Notes: generated from the letters alone by a model not told the origin. DNA of 64,000 nt from Firmicutes bacterium CAG:24053_14 (GCA_001916715.1 MNSZ01000057.1:28421-92420), one strand, 5' to 3'; numbered from the stretch's first letter, positions 34,202 to 42,801 are shown. Program-made: numbers and translations.

Positions 34202-36057
34202 GACGCTACCTCCGAAAACTTAAAATTCCGTCTCATGTAATACTGCACTTTGTTGATCGTCTGCTTCTGATCGAGAAGACTGCCGCTTATGGAGTCGGTG
34301 ACCTCGCCGTCAACAAGGTAGAAGCCTGAAGTGTTTATGACAGGAAGAAAGGTCTGCGCGTCGTTCATGAATTTCATGTAAGCAGGGCCGTCCCAACCGA
34401 GCTGAGAAAACAGCACGTTCATTAGATAGCACGGGCTGATATCCGGTCCGGAGCCGATAAAATCATTATCGCAGACTTCTTTGGCGGCATCGTTTGCCCA
34501 GATGAGATAACGTGTTGAATAATAGTTCTTAAAGCCCGCGGTAGTCGAGCGGTCAAGATTTATGCCAAGCTCATCGTATGTTACGCTGTTATCGCCCAGC
34601 CATGGCTTGTGATCACCGTAGACTACCAAAACGACCGGTTCATCCATAGCTTCAAGCTCGGCTTTGAGCTCGCACAGCCTTTCGATAGTATCTTTTACAG
34701 AGCCGAGATAGTTGTTTATGACATAGTAGCTGTACTCGGAAACGTCGCCGTCCCAAACCGGATCGCCCCAGTCGAGCCTGTCGGTGCTGTACGGGCCGTG
34801 CCCCTGATAGGTCACATTAAATGAAAACACGTTTTTGCCGTCGGCAACGTCGTCTTTGAAAAACTTCAGCATATCCGGGAAAAATTCCTCGTCATAAGTG
34901 ACAGGATAGCCGTATTTCTCGTAATATCCTTCGGTGAACAGATAATCCTCAAAGCCGAGATAACGGTTGACATTGTAGCGATTATAGAAGGTGCGCAGGC
35001 ACGGATGGCTTCCGTTTGCGGTGTAGCCCTGCTCACGCAGATACCAGACATAGGAGTTTACGGGCCTGCGATAGTCTTTAAGCTGCGTGTATCCCGTCAG
35101 GAAGCAGCGCTCGGTGTCAATAGTTCCGCCGCCGAAAACGTTTGTCATGAGGTTTCCGGTATAGCTCTCGGCTTCAAGGGCATGATAATCGGCATAGATA
35201 TCGTCAATGCCCTGCAATCCCACGGTCGTAAGATCCGCAAAGGCTTCAAGCTGAATGGTAAGTATATTGACTTTCTTGCTTTCGGGGATATCCGAATCGG
35301 AATATGCAGAAAGCTCGTTTTCCGCAAGATTTTCGTCATATCCGTCGGGCGGAGTGTCTATCGCGGCAGATATGCTGTGTATAAACGGGTACACAAAGCC
35401 CTTTGAGGTGAAAACATCGGTGGCTTCCCAGCGGCTCACATGGTCAAAGTTCTCGGTCTTTACATTGTATATATCCGCGCTTGAGTAAACAAGCGTCCAC
35501 AGAGGCCATACGGATGCTGCAATGACTATTGCGGCGGCGATGCGGAAAGAGCCTTTTGCACGTCCACGCACGAAAAAGTACATAAACAGCGTTCCGATCA
35601 CGATGCAGATAAGGCATATGGCAATGCGCCTTGTGATAGTTATATTGTACCCGGAGGAAACGCCGAGCGCGGTGTGTATAGCCGATATATCCGAAAACAT
35701 GAACGGATCATCGCGGAATTCAAGCTTGAAATAGTTTCCCACCGAGGCCGTGATAAATACGACGGCAGTCGCCAGAAACGAAGCCCATGAGCGGTTTATA
35801 AGGCAGAACATTAAAAGCTCGAACAGAAAGATCGGCAGGAAATTTAAAAAGAATATCAATGGATGCCGAAGATAATCGATAAGCAGAACACGTCCTCCCG
35901 TTCCGATGCCGAGAAGCAGCGACAGAAAGCACAGCCCGGCTGCCGACAGGAGCAGAATTCCGAAATTCCACAGATAAAAACCGAAGCGCTTGCCGGGTCC
36001 GGCACAGGCCGATGCGTCTGTGCCGAACAGGAAGCTTCTTTCTTTAGTGCCGGTCAT
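34198..36057 (-). CDS. LtaS-type lipoteichoic acid synthase / sulfatase-family membrane enzyme
   Basis: The 619-residue protein has five or so N-terminal transmembrane segments (up to about 190) and an external alkaline-phosphatase-superfamily domain. The nucleophile region FGGGTIDTERCFLTG supplies the catalytic Thr, and VVYGDHKPWLG the late metal-binding Asp/His. Such enzymes polymerise glycerol phosphate from phosphatidylglycerol onto a glycolipid anchor. It lies 10 bases after glyQS. Confidence 0.9.
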   Translation of the reverse strand: MTGTKERSFLFGTDASACAGPGKRFGFYLWNFGILLLSAAGLCFLSLLLGIGTGGRVLLIDYLRHPLIFFLNFLPIFLFELLMFCLINRSWASFLATAVVFITASVGNYFKLEFRDDPFMFSDISAIHTALGVSSGYNITITRRIAICLICIVIGTLFMYFFVRGRAKGSFRIAAAIVIAASVWPLWTLVYSSADIYNVKTENFDHVSRWEATDVFTSKGFVYPFIHSISAAIDTPPDGYDENLAENELSAYSDSDIPESKKVNILTIQLEAFADLTTVGLQGIDDIYADYHALEAESYTGNLMTNVFGGGTIDTERCFLTGYTQLKDYRRPVNSYVWYLREQGYTANGSHPCLRTFYNRYNVNRYLGFEDYLFTEGYYEKYGYPVTYDEEFFPDMLKFFKDDVADGKNVFSFNVTYQGHGPYSTDRLDWGDPVWDGDVSEYSYYVINNYLGSVKDTIERLCELKAELEAMDEPVVLVVYGDHKPWLGDNSVTYDELGINLDRSTTAGFKNYYSTRYLIWANDAAKEVCDNDFIGSGPDISPCYLMNVLFSQLGWDGPAYMKFMNDAQTFLPVINTSGFYLVDGEVTDSISGSLLDQKQTINKVQYYMRRNFKFSEVAS

Positions 36058-36067
36058 GACTTGAGCC

Positions 36068-37492
36068 TCAGAACTTGATCCTTTCGGCTATGTAGTCCTT
36101 GACCTCGCTGATGGGGATACGGACCTGCTGCATGCTGTCGCGCTCGCGGATGGTGACGCAGTGATCGGCCTCATCGGTCTCGGTGCCGACGGTGTTGAAG
36201 TCAAAGGTGATGCAGTAAGGCGTGCCGATCTCGTCCTCGCGGCGATAGCGCTTGCCGATGGAGCCGGTCTCGTCGTAATCGACCATGAACTCCTTGCTCA
36301 GCTCGTTGTAAAGCTCCATTGCCGGGCCGGTGAGGATCTCCTTCTTGCTCAGCGGCAGGATCGCGCACTTGTACGGAGCCAGTGCCGGGTGCAGATGCAG
36401 AACGGTGCGGATATCGTCGTTGCCCTTCTTATCCTTGCCGACGACCTCCTCATCGTATGCCTCGCACAGGAATGCAAGAGCGACGCGGTCGCAGCCGAGA
36501 GACGGTTCGATGACGTAGGGAATATAGTGCTCGCCGGTGTCCTGATCGAAATAGGTAAGATCCTTGCCGGAAGCCTCCTGATGACGGCCGAGGTCGTAAT
36601 CGGTGCGGTCTGCAATGCCCCACAGCTCGCCCCAGTCGGTGAACGGGAAGGCGTATTCGATGTCGGTGGTGGCGCGGGAGTAGAATGCAAGCTCAGCCGG
36701 CTCATGATCGCGCAGACGGAGGTTGTCCTCGCTTATGCCCAGCGACAGCAGCCAGTTTTTGCAGAAGTCCTTCCAGTAAGCAAACCACTCAAGGTCGGTG
36801 CCGGGTTTGCAGAAGAACTCGCATTCCATTTGCTCGAACTCGCGGATGCGGAAGATGAAGTTGCCCGGAGTTATCTCGTTGCGGAAAGCCTTGCCGACCT
36901 GGCATACGCCGAAGGGCAGCTTTTTGCGCGTGGTGCGCTGGATGTTTGCAAAGTTAACGAAAATGCCCTGAGCGGTCTCGGGACGCAGATAGCAGGTGGA
37001 GCTGGAGTCCTCGGTAACGCCGATGGCGGTCTTGAACATGAGGTTGAACTTGCGGATGCGGGTGAAGTCATGCTTTCCGCAGACGGGGCAGATGATATCC
37101 TCGTGCGAGGCTATGAACTCGTCCATCTCGTCGAAAGTCATTGCATCAACGTTGACCTCGTGATGCTCTTCGCCGATGAGCTTGTCGGCGCGGTGGCGCG
37201 CTTTGCAGGAGCGGCAGTCGAGCAGAGGGTCAGAGAAGCTTGAAACGTGGCCGGTGGTGATCCAGGTCTGCGGATTCATGATGATCGCAGCGTCGAGGCC
37301 GACGTTGTATGGGCTTTCCTGCACGAACTTCTTCAGCCATGCCTTTTTGACGTTGTTTTTGAACTCAACGCCGAGAGGGCCGTAGTCCCAGGAGTTTGCA
37401 AGGCCGCCGTATATCTCGCTTCCGGGATACACATAGCCGCGGTTTTTGCACAGGGCAACGATCTTGTCCATAGTCTTTTCGCTATTTTTCAT
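36068..37492 (-). CDS. glyQS: glycyl-tRNA synthetase (class II, single-chain type)
   Basis: The 474-residue alpha2-type enzyme shows GLANSWDYGPLGVEFKNN, motif 2 around FRNEITPGNFIFRIREFEQ (short motifs RNEITPG and REFEQME) and motif 3 with GCDRVALAFL. A zinc-type CRSCKARH...CPVCGKHDF insertion is present. It charges tRNA-Gly. I chose the ATG at 37492 after AAAGGACGG. No T-box AGGGTGG element was seen in the 300 bases upstream. Confidence 0.96.
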   Translation of the reverse strand: MKNSEKTMDKIVALCKNRGYVYPGSEIYGGLANSWDYGPLGVEFKNNVKKAWLKKFVQESPYNVGLDAAIIMNPQTWITTGHVSSFSDPLLDCRSCKARHRADKLIGEEHHEVNVDAMTFDEMDEFIASHEDIICPVCGKHDFTRIRKFNLMFKTAIGVTEDSSSTCYLRPETAQGIFVNFANIQRTTRKKLPFGVCQVGKAFRNEITPGNFIFRIREFEQMECEFFCKPGTDLEWFAYWKDFCKNWLLSLGISEDNLRLRDHEPAELAFYSRATTDIEYAFPFTDWGELWGIADRTDYDLGRHQEASGKDLTYFDQDTGEHYIPYVIEPSLGCDRVALAFLCEAYDEEVVGKDKKGNDDIRTVLHLHPALAPYKCAILPLSKKEILTGPAMELYNELSKEFMVDYDETGSIGKRYRREDEIGTPYCITFDFNTVGTETDEADHCVTIRERDSMQQVRIPISEVKDYIAERIKF

Positions 37493-37766
37493 TTTTCCGT
37501 CCTTTCCCGCGGCTGGCTGCCGCAGCAAAAATTTAATATATAATATAGTAGTGACCTACAAATTGTAACTATATCATTTGACGGCGTTTTTAGCAATACA
37601 GTGTCAAAATTAAAACTAAACGCAAACTTTATGCCGATATTCCAAATGGGAATGCAATGCATGAATATTTGTGCAATAACAGGCGATAGAGGGCATGAAA
37701 AGAGTATAACAGAACATAAATCTGTGCAATTATCACAAATTTAACGAGTGAGTTGAGAATATTGTG

Positions 37767-37795
37767 TTTACAAATGCTCCGAATTATGATTAAAT
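37767..37795 (+). promoter_or_regulatory. promoter of structured leader RNA, copy 1
   Basis: TTTACA (37767-37772) and TTAAAT (37790-37795) are 17 bases apart, placing the start near 37802, eleven bases before the terminal stem of the structured element. The -10 match is only moderate. The 240 bases between here and glyQS are AT-rich with no other clear signal. Confidence 0.5.
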
Positions 37796-37812
37796 AGCAT
37801 GGTAAAATGCCT

Positions 37813-38090
37813 TAAGCTGACGAGAGTCGAACACGTATCGGTTTTGACGGGCAGATTTCCGCCCATGCCGCGTTAAAGCTCTTGACAATACGACAGTATT
37901 CTCTGCAAGCTTTGCCTTGCCTGAGCAAAAATCTGCTCCGGCAAAACTGCGAGCACCTGTCGGCTGTGCTTTTCGAGATATTTTCGGCTTTATTTGATGC
38001 AGGTGGGCTGGCGCCCATCAAAGCAAAAAAGACGAAAATAGCCGGAAGGGCGCGCCGACAGGCGATATGGGTTCGGCTCTCGTCAGCTTA
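37813..38090 (+). ncRNA. structured leader RNA element, copy 1
   Basis: This 278-base element is closed by a 20-bp stem (37813-37832 with 38071-38090, one G-U). Inside, GTTTTG-GCAGATTT (37841-37858) pairs with AAATCTGC-CAAAAC (37929-37947), AATAC/GTATT forms a small hairpin (37887-37900), TGGGC/GCCCA another, and CCTGTCGGC (37956-37964) pairs with GCCGACAGG (38054-38062). A second copy at 46972 shares conserved blocks such as CTGCTCCGGCAAAACTGC while several stems differ by compensatory changes. It ends 28 bases before the ATG of the aminotransferase. No family was recognised. Confidence 0.75.
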
Positions 38091-38117
38091 CAATATCAAC
38101 AGGAGGAATAATCACAA

Positions 38118-39305
38118 ATGATCAAGTTTTCAAGCAGAATGAATCTTCTCAAGGGTTCGGCAATCCGTGAGCTCCTCGCACTGGCTAATAAACCCGAGGT
38201 CCTCTCTTTCGCAGGCGGCATGCCCGCACCGGAGCTTTTCCCGGTGGACAAGATCAAGGCCGCGACAGACGCTGTTCTTGAAGAGCAGGGCAGAGTTGCT
38301 CTTCAGTACTCCAGCACCAACGGCTTTGAGCACTTCCGTCAGCAGATCGCTGATCGCATGGAAGCAAAGCTCAACATCAAGACCAGCGCAGACAACATCC
38401 TTGTAACCTCCGGCTCTCAGCAGGGTCTGGATTACTCGGCTCGCGTTTTCTGCGACAAGGGCGACGTCATCATCATCGAGAGCCCGTCCTACCTCGGCGC
38501 ACTTAACGCATTCAAGGCATGTGAGCCCAACTTCGTCGCTATCCCCACCGACGGCGACGGCATGATCATGGAAGAGCTTGAAAAGGTTCTTGCCACCACC
38601 GAGAACGTCAAGATGATCTATGTCATCCCCGACTTCCAGAACCCCTCCGGCCGCACCTGGCCCCTCGAGCGCCGCAAGCAGTTCATGGAGATCGTAAATA
38701 AGTACGAAGTTCCCGTTGTTGAGGATAACCCCTACGGCGAGCTCCGCTTTGAAGGCGAGTACCTGCCCGCACTCAAGAGCATGGACACCAAGGGCCTCGT
38801 AGTATTCCTCGGCACCTTCTCCAAGATCCTCGCTCCCGGCTACCGTCTCGGTTGGGTCTGCGCCGACGGCGAGATCCTTCAGAAGTACAACTTCCTCGCT
38901 CAGGCTGCATCCCTGCAGGCCTCCACCGAGGCTCAGCTCGTTGTTTCCAAGTTCATCGACATGTATGACCTTGACGAGCACGTTGCAGCTATCAAAGAGT
39001 GCTACCGCAAGCGCCGCGACGTTATGATCGAGACCATGGAAAAGGAGTTCCCGCCCGAGGCAAAGTTCACTCACCCCAACGGCGGCCTGTTCACTTGGGT
39101 CGAGCTGCCTGAGTACATCAACACCAACGAGATGGCAAAGCAGTGCCTGGCACGCAACGTCGCTTACGTTCCCGGCGACGGATTCTTCCCCGATGCAGGC
39201 CACAATAACTGCATCCGCCTGAACTACTCCTGCATGCCCGAAGAGAAGATCGTTAAGGGCATGACCATCCTCGGCGAAGTCATCAAAGAGAACATCAAGA
39301 AGTAA
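38118..39305 (+). CDS. PLP-dependent aminotransferase (fold type I, 2-aminoadipate/LysN-like)
   Basis: The 395-residue enzyme has the class I/II aminotransferase fold with the PLP lysine in GTFSKILAPGYRLGW and the phosphate/arginine region IRLNYSCM. It resembles 2-aminoadipate or broad-range aromatic/branched aminotransferases. AGGAGG lies before the ATG at 38118. It is preceded directly by the structured RNA element and followed by a strong terminator, so it is a single-gene unit possibly controlled by that leader. Confidence 0.9.
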   Translation: MIKFSSRMNLLKGSAIRELLALANKPEVLSFAGGMPAPELFPVDKIKAATDAVLEEQGRVALQYSSTNGFEHFRQQIADRMEAKLNIKTSADNILVTSGSQQGLDYSARVFCDKGDVIIIESPSYLGALNAFKACEPNFVAIPTDGDGMIMEELEKVLATTENVKMIYVIPDFQNPSGRTWPLERRKQFMEIVNKYEVPVVEDNPYGELRFEGEYLPALKSMDTKGLVVFLGTFSKILAPGYRLGWVCADGEILQKYNFLAQAASLQASTEAQLVVSKFIDMYDLDEHVAAIKECYRKRRDVMIETMEKEFPPEAKFTHPNGGLFTWVELPEYINTNEMAKQCLARNVAYVPGDGFFPDAGHNNCIRLNYSCMPEEKIVKGMTILGEVIKENIKK

Positions 39306-39333
39306 TTTCTTTTTATATTTTTGATAAGTTGAA

Positions 39334-39363
39334 AAAGCTCCTGCTCGGTCGAGCAGGAGCTTT
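39334..39363 (+). terminator. terminator after the aminotransferase gene
   Basis: A perfect 13-bp stem AAAGCTCCTGCTC/GAGCAGGAGCTTT with a GGTC loop, followed by CCTTTG. Confidence 0.85.
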
Positions 39364-39409
39364 CCTTTGTCCTGGGAATATGTGTTGTATTTTGTGTGGA
39401 CAAATTAAA

Positions 39410-39430
39410 TTTACTGCAATTTGCAGTAAA
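39410..39430. promoter_or_regulatory. palindromic operator upstream of the XRE gene
   Basis: TTTACTGCAA-T-TTGCAGTAAA is a perfect 10-bp inverted repeat with one central base, 52 bases before the XRE start. XRE repressors commonly bind such sites to control themselves. Confidence 0.6.
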
Positions 39431-39482
39431 AGTCAATACTACAAAACCCGACATAATATTCTTGCCCGATGGAGGTGGTGTT

Positions 39483-39695
39483 ATGTACCCTCGAATTCGG
39501 GATCTGCGCGAGGACAGAGACTTAAAACAGCGCGAGGTTGCCGAGTATCTCAACTGTTCTCAGCAGGTGTACAGCAACTATGAGCTCGGGCAGAGAGATG
39601 TTCCGAGCGAAACACTTATTCGCTTATCCCGGTTTTACAATGTGTCTGTGGACTACATACTCAGCCTGACGGATGATCCTAAGACTAACCGGTGA
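39483..39695 (+). CDS. XRE-family helix-turn-helix regulator (70 aa)
   Basis: The 70-residue protein is essentially one Cro/C1-type helix-turn-helix (LKQREVAEYLNCSQQVYSNYELGQR). I chose the ATG at 39483 because GGAGGTGG lies at the right distance; the upstream extension is untranslated leader. A perfect palindrome lies 52 bases upstream. Single gene; targets unknown. Confidence 0.88.
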   Translation: MYPRIRDLREDRDLKQREVAEYLNCSQQVYSNYELGQRDVPSETLIRLSRFYNVSVDYILSLTDDPKTNR

Positions 39696-39768
39696 AAGCT
39701 TACGCACGGCAGGATAACTGCGCTTTTTACTCAATTGCAAATAAAGTTTATACAAATTAAATAAAGTG

Positions 39769-39797
39769 TTGCAATATACGAAACGATATGATATATT
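39769..39797 (+). promoter_or_regulatory. promoter of short structured RNA
   Basis: TTGCAA (39769-39774) and TATATT (39792-39797) are 17 bases apart and should start transcription near 39804. Confidence 0.6.
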
Positions 39798-39803
39798 GTT
39801 AAC

Positions 39804-39873
39804 GATATTAAGGATCGCGTCCCCCCGTGATCCGGCTCCCGAGGCTATGATGCTTCGGGAGTCATTATTTTTT
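39804..39873 (+). ncRNA. short two-hairpin RNA: small RNA or attenuator
   Basis: Just after a promoter come an 8-bp hairpin GGATCGCG/CGTGATCC with a C-rich loop (39812-39833) and a terminator hairpin CTCCCGA/TCGGGAG (39836-39861) followed by ATTATTTTTTG. The thioesterase gene starts only 68 bases further on, so this is either an independent RNA of about 70 bases with a ribosome-site-like complement in its loop, or an attenuator leader for that operon. No leader peptide was seen. Confidence 0.5.
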
Positions 39874-39940
39874 GCTTGTAAACTACGGCTTTGTGTGCTA
39901 AATTGTTTCCATCAAATATTAAAATTAAGGAGAAAATTTC

Positions 39941-40327
39941 ATGGAAATCGGAATAAAAGGCAAGGTCGAAACGGTTGTTGACGGCAGCAACACCGCAAAA
40001 TTCGTAGGAAGCGGCTCGCTGGACGTTTTCGCAACTCCGTGCATGGTAGGCCTCATGGAGCAGGCCGCTCAGATGTCAGTCGCGCCGTATCTCGGCGAGG
40101 GCGAGGGCACCGTCGGCACAAAGCTTGAGATAAGCCATGACGCTGCAACACCTCTGGGAATGAAGGTCTGGGCCGAGAGCGAGCTTATCGAGATCGACCG
40201 CCGCAGACTGGTTTTCGAGGTCAAGGCATTTGACGAATGCGGCCAGATCGGCGCAGGCCGCCACGAGCGCTTTATAATCAACAACGAAAAGTTCATCGCA
40301 AAGGCAAACGCCAAGGGAGCCAAGTGA
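39941..40327 (+). CDS. hotdog-fold acyl-CoA thioesterase (FlK-like)
   Basis: The 128-residue protein matches fluoroacetyl-CoA thioesterase-like hotdog proteins, with FATPCMVGLMEQAA (the conserved Thr/Glu region) and GTKLEISHDAATPLG (the conserved His). It should hydrolyse short acyl-CoA esters. AAGGAG precedes the ATG. Its stop overlaps the start of the next gene (TGATG), so both are co-translated. Confidence 0.85.
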   Translation: MEIGIKGKVETVVDGSNTAKFVGSGSLDVFATPCMVGLMEQAAQMSVAPYLGEGEGTVGTKLEISHDAATPLGMKVWAESELIEIDRRRLVFEVKAFDECGQIGAGRHERFIINNEKFIAKANAKGAK

Positions 40328-41034
40328 TGAAGCATTTCATCGTTCTCATCGGCAATTACGGCTCGGGCAAAACGGAGATAGCGATAAACCTCGCTGTGAA
40401 CTCTGCGGCAAAGGGACTCAATACGCTGGTCATCGACCTTGACAAGGTAAACGATTACTTCCGTATGAGCGACCGCGTTGATGTGCTAAAGGAGAATAAC
40501 GTAAACCTCGTTTCCCCGACCTTTGCCGGTCAGGGCGTGACGCCGAGCAATATGTCTGCTGCCGTAGCGTCGGCCTTTGCGGGCGACTGGGATCTGTGCG
40601 TGTTCGACGTCGGCGGAGATGCGGCCGGCGCAATGTCGCTCGGCAGATATCACACCGATTTTGCCGCGCTCGAGGAGGGGCAGCTTGAGGTTTACGATAT
40701 CGTAAACGTGTTCCGCCCGATGTCCGAAAGCCCGGAGAAGATAGTTAAGCTCAAGGAAGAGATGGAGGGCTTTGCGCGGCTCAAGGTCACGGGCTTTGTC
40801 AATAACTCCAACCTTCTCAACTTCGCAAGCGCCGACGATATCCGTCAGGGCTATGATGTCCTGCGCAAGACGAGCGATATGACCGGCATACCGGTCGCGC
40901 ACACGACCGGGCGCAAGTGCTTCTTGGAGGAGTTCCTGCGCGACGGGCGCGATCCCAAGTATATAGGCGAGCCGATCGGACTTGAAACATATATGCACCG
41001 TTCGTGGGAAGCGTTCACGAATCTCGGACTATAA
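40327..41034 (+). CDS. P-loop NTPase (MinD/CobQ-like), unknown role
   Basis: The 235-residue protein begins with a Walker A site GNYGSGKTE and continues with a MinD/SIMIBI-like fold (VIDLDKVNDYF, VFDVGGDAAG). It probably binds ATP. Function is unknown; coupling with a thioesterase by overlapping start and stop codons suggests a joint task in CoA metabolism. GGGAG precedes the ATG. Confidence 0.8.
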   Translation: MKHFIVLIGNYGSGKTEIAINLAVNSAAKGLNTLVIDLDKVNDYFRMSDRVDVLKENNVNLVSPTFAGQGVTPSNMSAAVASAFAGDWDLCVFDVGGDAAGAMSLGRYHTDFAALEEGQLEVYDIVNVFRPMSESPEKIVKLKEEMEGFARLKVTGFVNNSNLLNFASADDIRQGYDVLRKTSDMTGIPVAHTTGRKCFLEEFLRDGRDPKYIGEPIGLETYMHRSWEAFTNLGL

Positions 41035-41036
41035 TG

Positions 41037-41069
41037 AAAAATCTCGAAGCATTCGCTTCGAGATTTTTT
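41037..41069. terminator. bidirectional terminator
   Basis: A 14-bp stem (AAAAATCTCGAAGC and complement) with an ATTC loop and a TTTTTT run lies between convergent genes. Confidence 0.92.
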
Positions 41070-41992
41070 CAGCCCTCCATGACGTGCAGCGCGCGTATGG
41101 CGGCGTTTTCAATATGGCTTTGCACATCAAAGGCGTGCTTTTCGAGATAGTCCCAGCTGCCGCAGCTCAGGTCTTGCGCTTGCAGCTCGAAAACTACCTG
41201 CGTGCAGATATCCTCGATTACCTGCGATTTAAGCGCCTTTCCGTCCTCGTCGTTATCGCCCGTGAGCAAGAATTCAAGCGCGTCGGAAAGCTCTCCGAGA
41301 TTTTCAAGCCCACGCATGCCGCGCAGCAGCCATTTGTAATACGGCGCGTGACGGCGGTTTAGCAGAAAAACGGCCTCGGCTGTGTTTTCGACAAACTCGC
41401 TTACAGCGAGCATGGCGGCGCCGTCCTCGCCGTGGGCAAGGCAGCGAGCGTAATTATATTGACCCGACTGCGCCATAAGAGCAAGCCGCGCGGCAAGCTT
41501 TTTGCGCCGAACATCCTCGGGCATTCCGCAGGCGATCTCCTGCCGTATGCGCGAAAACTCGCCGAGATCGTCGCGGAACACCTCGCCGCTGACCGCCTGA
41601 GCGAGCGCGTAGGAAGGCAGATACAGCCAGTCCTGCCACGTTTCCGGCGCACCGGGAAGCCCCGTAAAGCGCCGGTAAAAATCGCTTATGCGCATAACGC
41701 CGACGCCGGGCGTTCCGAGGGCGGAAGCCTGCGAAACGCGGCTGCCGAACAAGTCTCTCATTTTGCGCGAAAGCTCGATGCCGATGCGAGCGTCGTCTGC
41801 ATCTGTAAGCCACAGGCAGAAGCCAGGCTCAAAATCGTGATCGCGCGATATCTCATCGTCAAAGCCCAGGCACTGCGAACCCGAGCCGGCAAGCCCCACG
41901 GCAATACGCCCCTCGTATTCGGGGAAGTGCTCATGGATGATGGCAGCGCCCTTTTCGGCGTATAGCCTTCGCGCCGCTTCAAGACCCTTCAT
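41069..41992 (-). CDS. DUF4037 nucleotidyltransferase-fold protein
   Basis: The 307-residue protein has a nucleotidyltransferase-like motif GLAGSGSQCLGFDDEISRDHDF, with acidic residues that could bind metal, and a helical C-terminal half, matching DUF4037. The substrate is unknown. It overlaps the end of the upstream TPR gene by four bases (ATGA), so the two are translationally coupled. Confidence 0.85.
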   Translation of the reverse strand: MKGLEAARRLYAEKGAAIIHEHFPEYEGRIAVGLAGSGSQCLGFDDEISRDHDFEPGFCLWLTDADDARIGIELSRKMRDLFGSRVSQASALGTPGVGVMRISDFYRRFTGLPGAPETWQDWLYLPSYALAQAVSGEVFRDDLGEFSRIRQEIACGMPEDVRRKKLAARLALMAQSGQYNYARCLAHGEDGAAMLAVSEFVENTAEAVFLLNRRHAPYYKWLLRGMRGLENLGELSDALEFLLTGDNDEDGKALKSQVIEDICTQVVFELQAQDLSCGSWDYLEKHAFDVQSHIENAAIRALHVMEG

Positions 41993-42801
41993 TTTATCGC
42001 CTCCATGCGCTCTCTGAGCGCTTTAACGTATATGAAATATCCGAAACGGTCAAAGGTCGGAATGCACTTTGACAGCGTAAAAGCGTTGTATCCGTCGCGC
42101 GGAAGCTCCGGATCGGTGAGACAGGCGTAGGCGTTGTCGAGCGCAGGCTCTATATCCTCGTCGCGGCCCATGCGTTCGTAAAGCTCGGCGAGATTGCACC
42201 ATGTTACCGCCGTGTCGTTGCCGGGATCCTTGCAGCGCTTGATAATGTCGAGCGCCATGAAAAAGTGCCGCTGCGCGCTGTCATAGTTGCCAGTATCCTC
42301 AAAGGCGAGCGCCATGTTGTTGTAAAGCCCGGCAAAGCGATAGTCGCCGGGGTCGAGCGTTTCGGAATAAACGCGTGAAACATGGCGGAATATCGGAAGC
42401 GCCTCGGCCGATAAGCCGAGAAACTTCATCGTTGTCGCGGCGTTCAGCATGATCGTTGCGCCGGAAACGGTCGCGCCCAAACGGTGACGGCGTATAAGCT
42501 CAAGACCGCGCGCAACGGCGCTCTCGGCAGCGGCCTTGTCGCCCGTGCGGCGGTGCAGCCCCATAAGCTCACTTTGCAGCGAAAGCTCGCTTCGCCAGTC
42601 GCCGGACTGCCGTGCGGCGCCGATCCAGCGCTCAAGAAGCCTCTGCGCCTGCTCAAGATGTCCGCTGTTTTGCAGCCGGTCAAGCTCTTTGACAACCTCG
42701 GGAACGTTCACGGCGTTTGCGCACGGCTCGGAGTCGGGGTGCCCGGTGTACTGCGATGCGTCAAAGCAGCAAACGGGGTCTAAATATTCGGCTTTGTCCA
42801 T
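41989..42801 (-). CDS. tetratricopeptide-repeat protein
   Basis: The 270-residue protein consists of TPR-type helical repeats (for example LYNNMALAFEDTGNYDSAQRHF and WCNLAELYERMGR). Such proteins act as scaffolds. Coupling to the DUF4037 gene suggests it presents substrates or partners to the nucleotidyltransferase-like protein. No signal peptide. Confidence 0.85.
   Translation of the reverse strand: MDKAEYLDPVCCFDASQYTGHPDSEPCANAVNVPEVVKELDRLQNSGHLEQAQRLLERWIGAARQSGDWRSELSLQSELMGLHRRTGDKAAAESAVARGLELIRRHRLGATVSGATIMLNAATTMKFLGLSAEALPIFRHVSRVYSETLDPGDYRFAGLYNNMALAFEDTGNYDSAQRHFFMALDIIKRCKDPGNDTAVTWCNLAELYERMGRDEDIEPALDNAYACLTDPELPRDGYNAFTLSKCIPTFDRFGYFIYVKALRERMEAIK

Noticed and set aside
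37493..37766. Possible T-box before glyQS
   Set aside because: The conserved AGGGTGG antiterminator core was not found on the minus strand.
37813..38090. 6S RNA, tmRNA, SRP RNA or RNase P RNA
   Set aside because: Size, two diverged copies and lack of the universally conserved cores of those RNAs exclude them as far as can be judged by eye.
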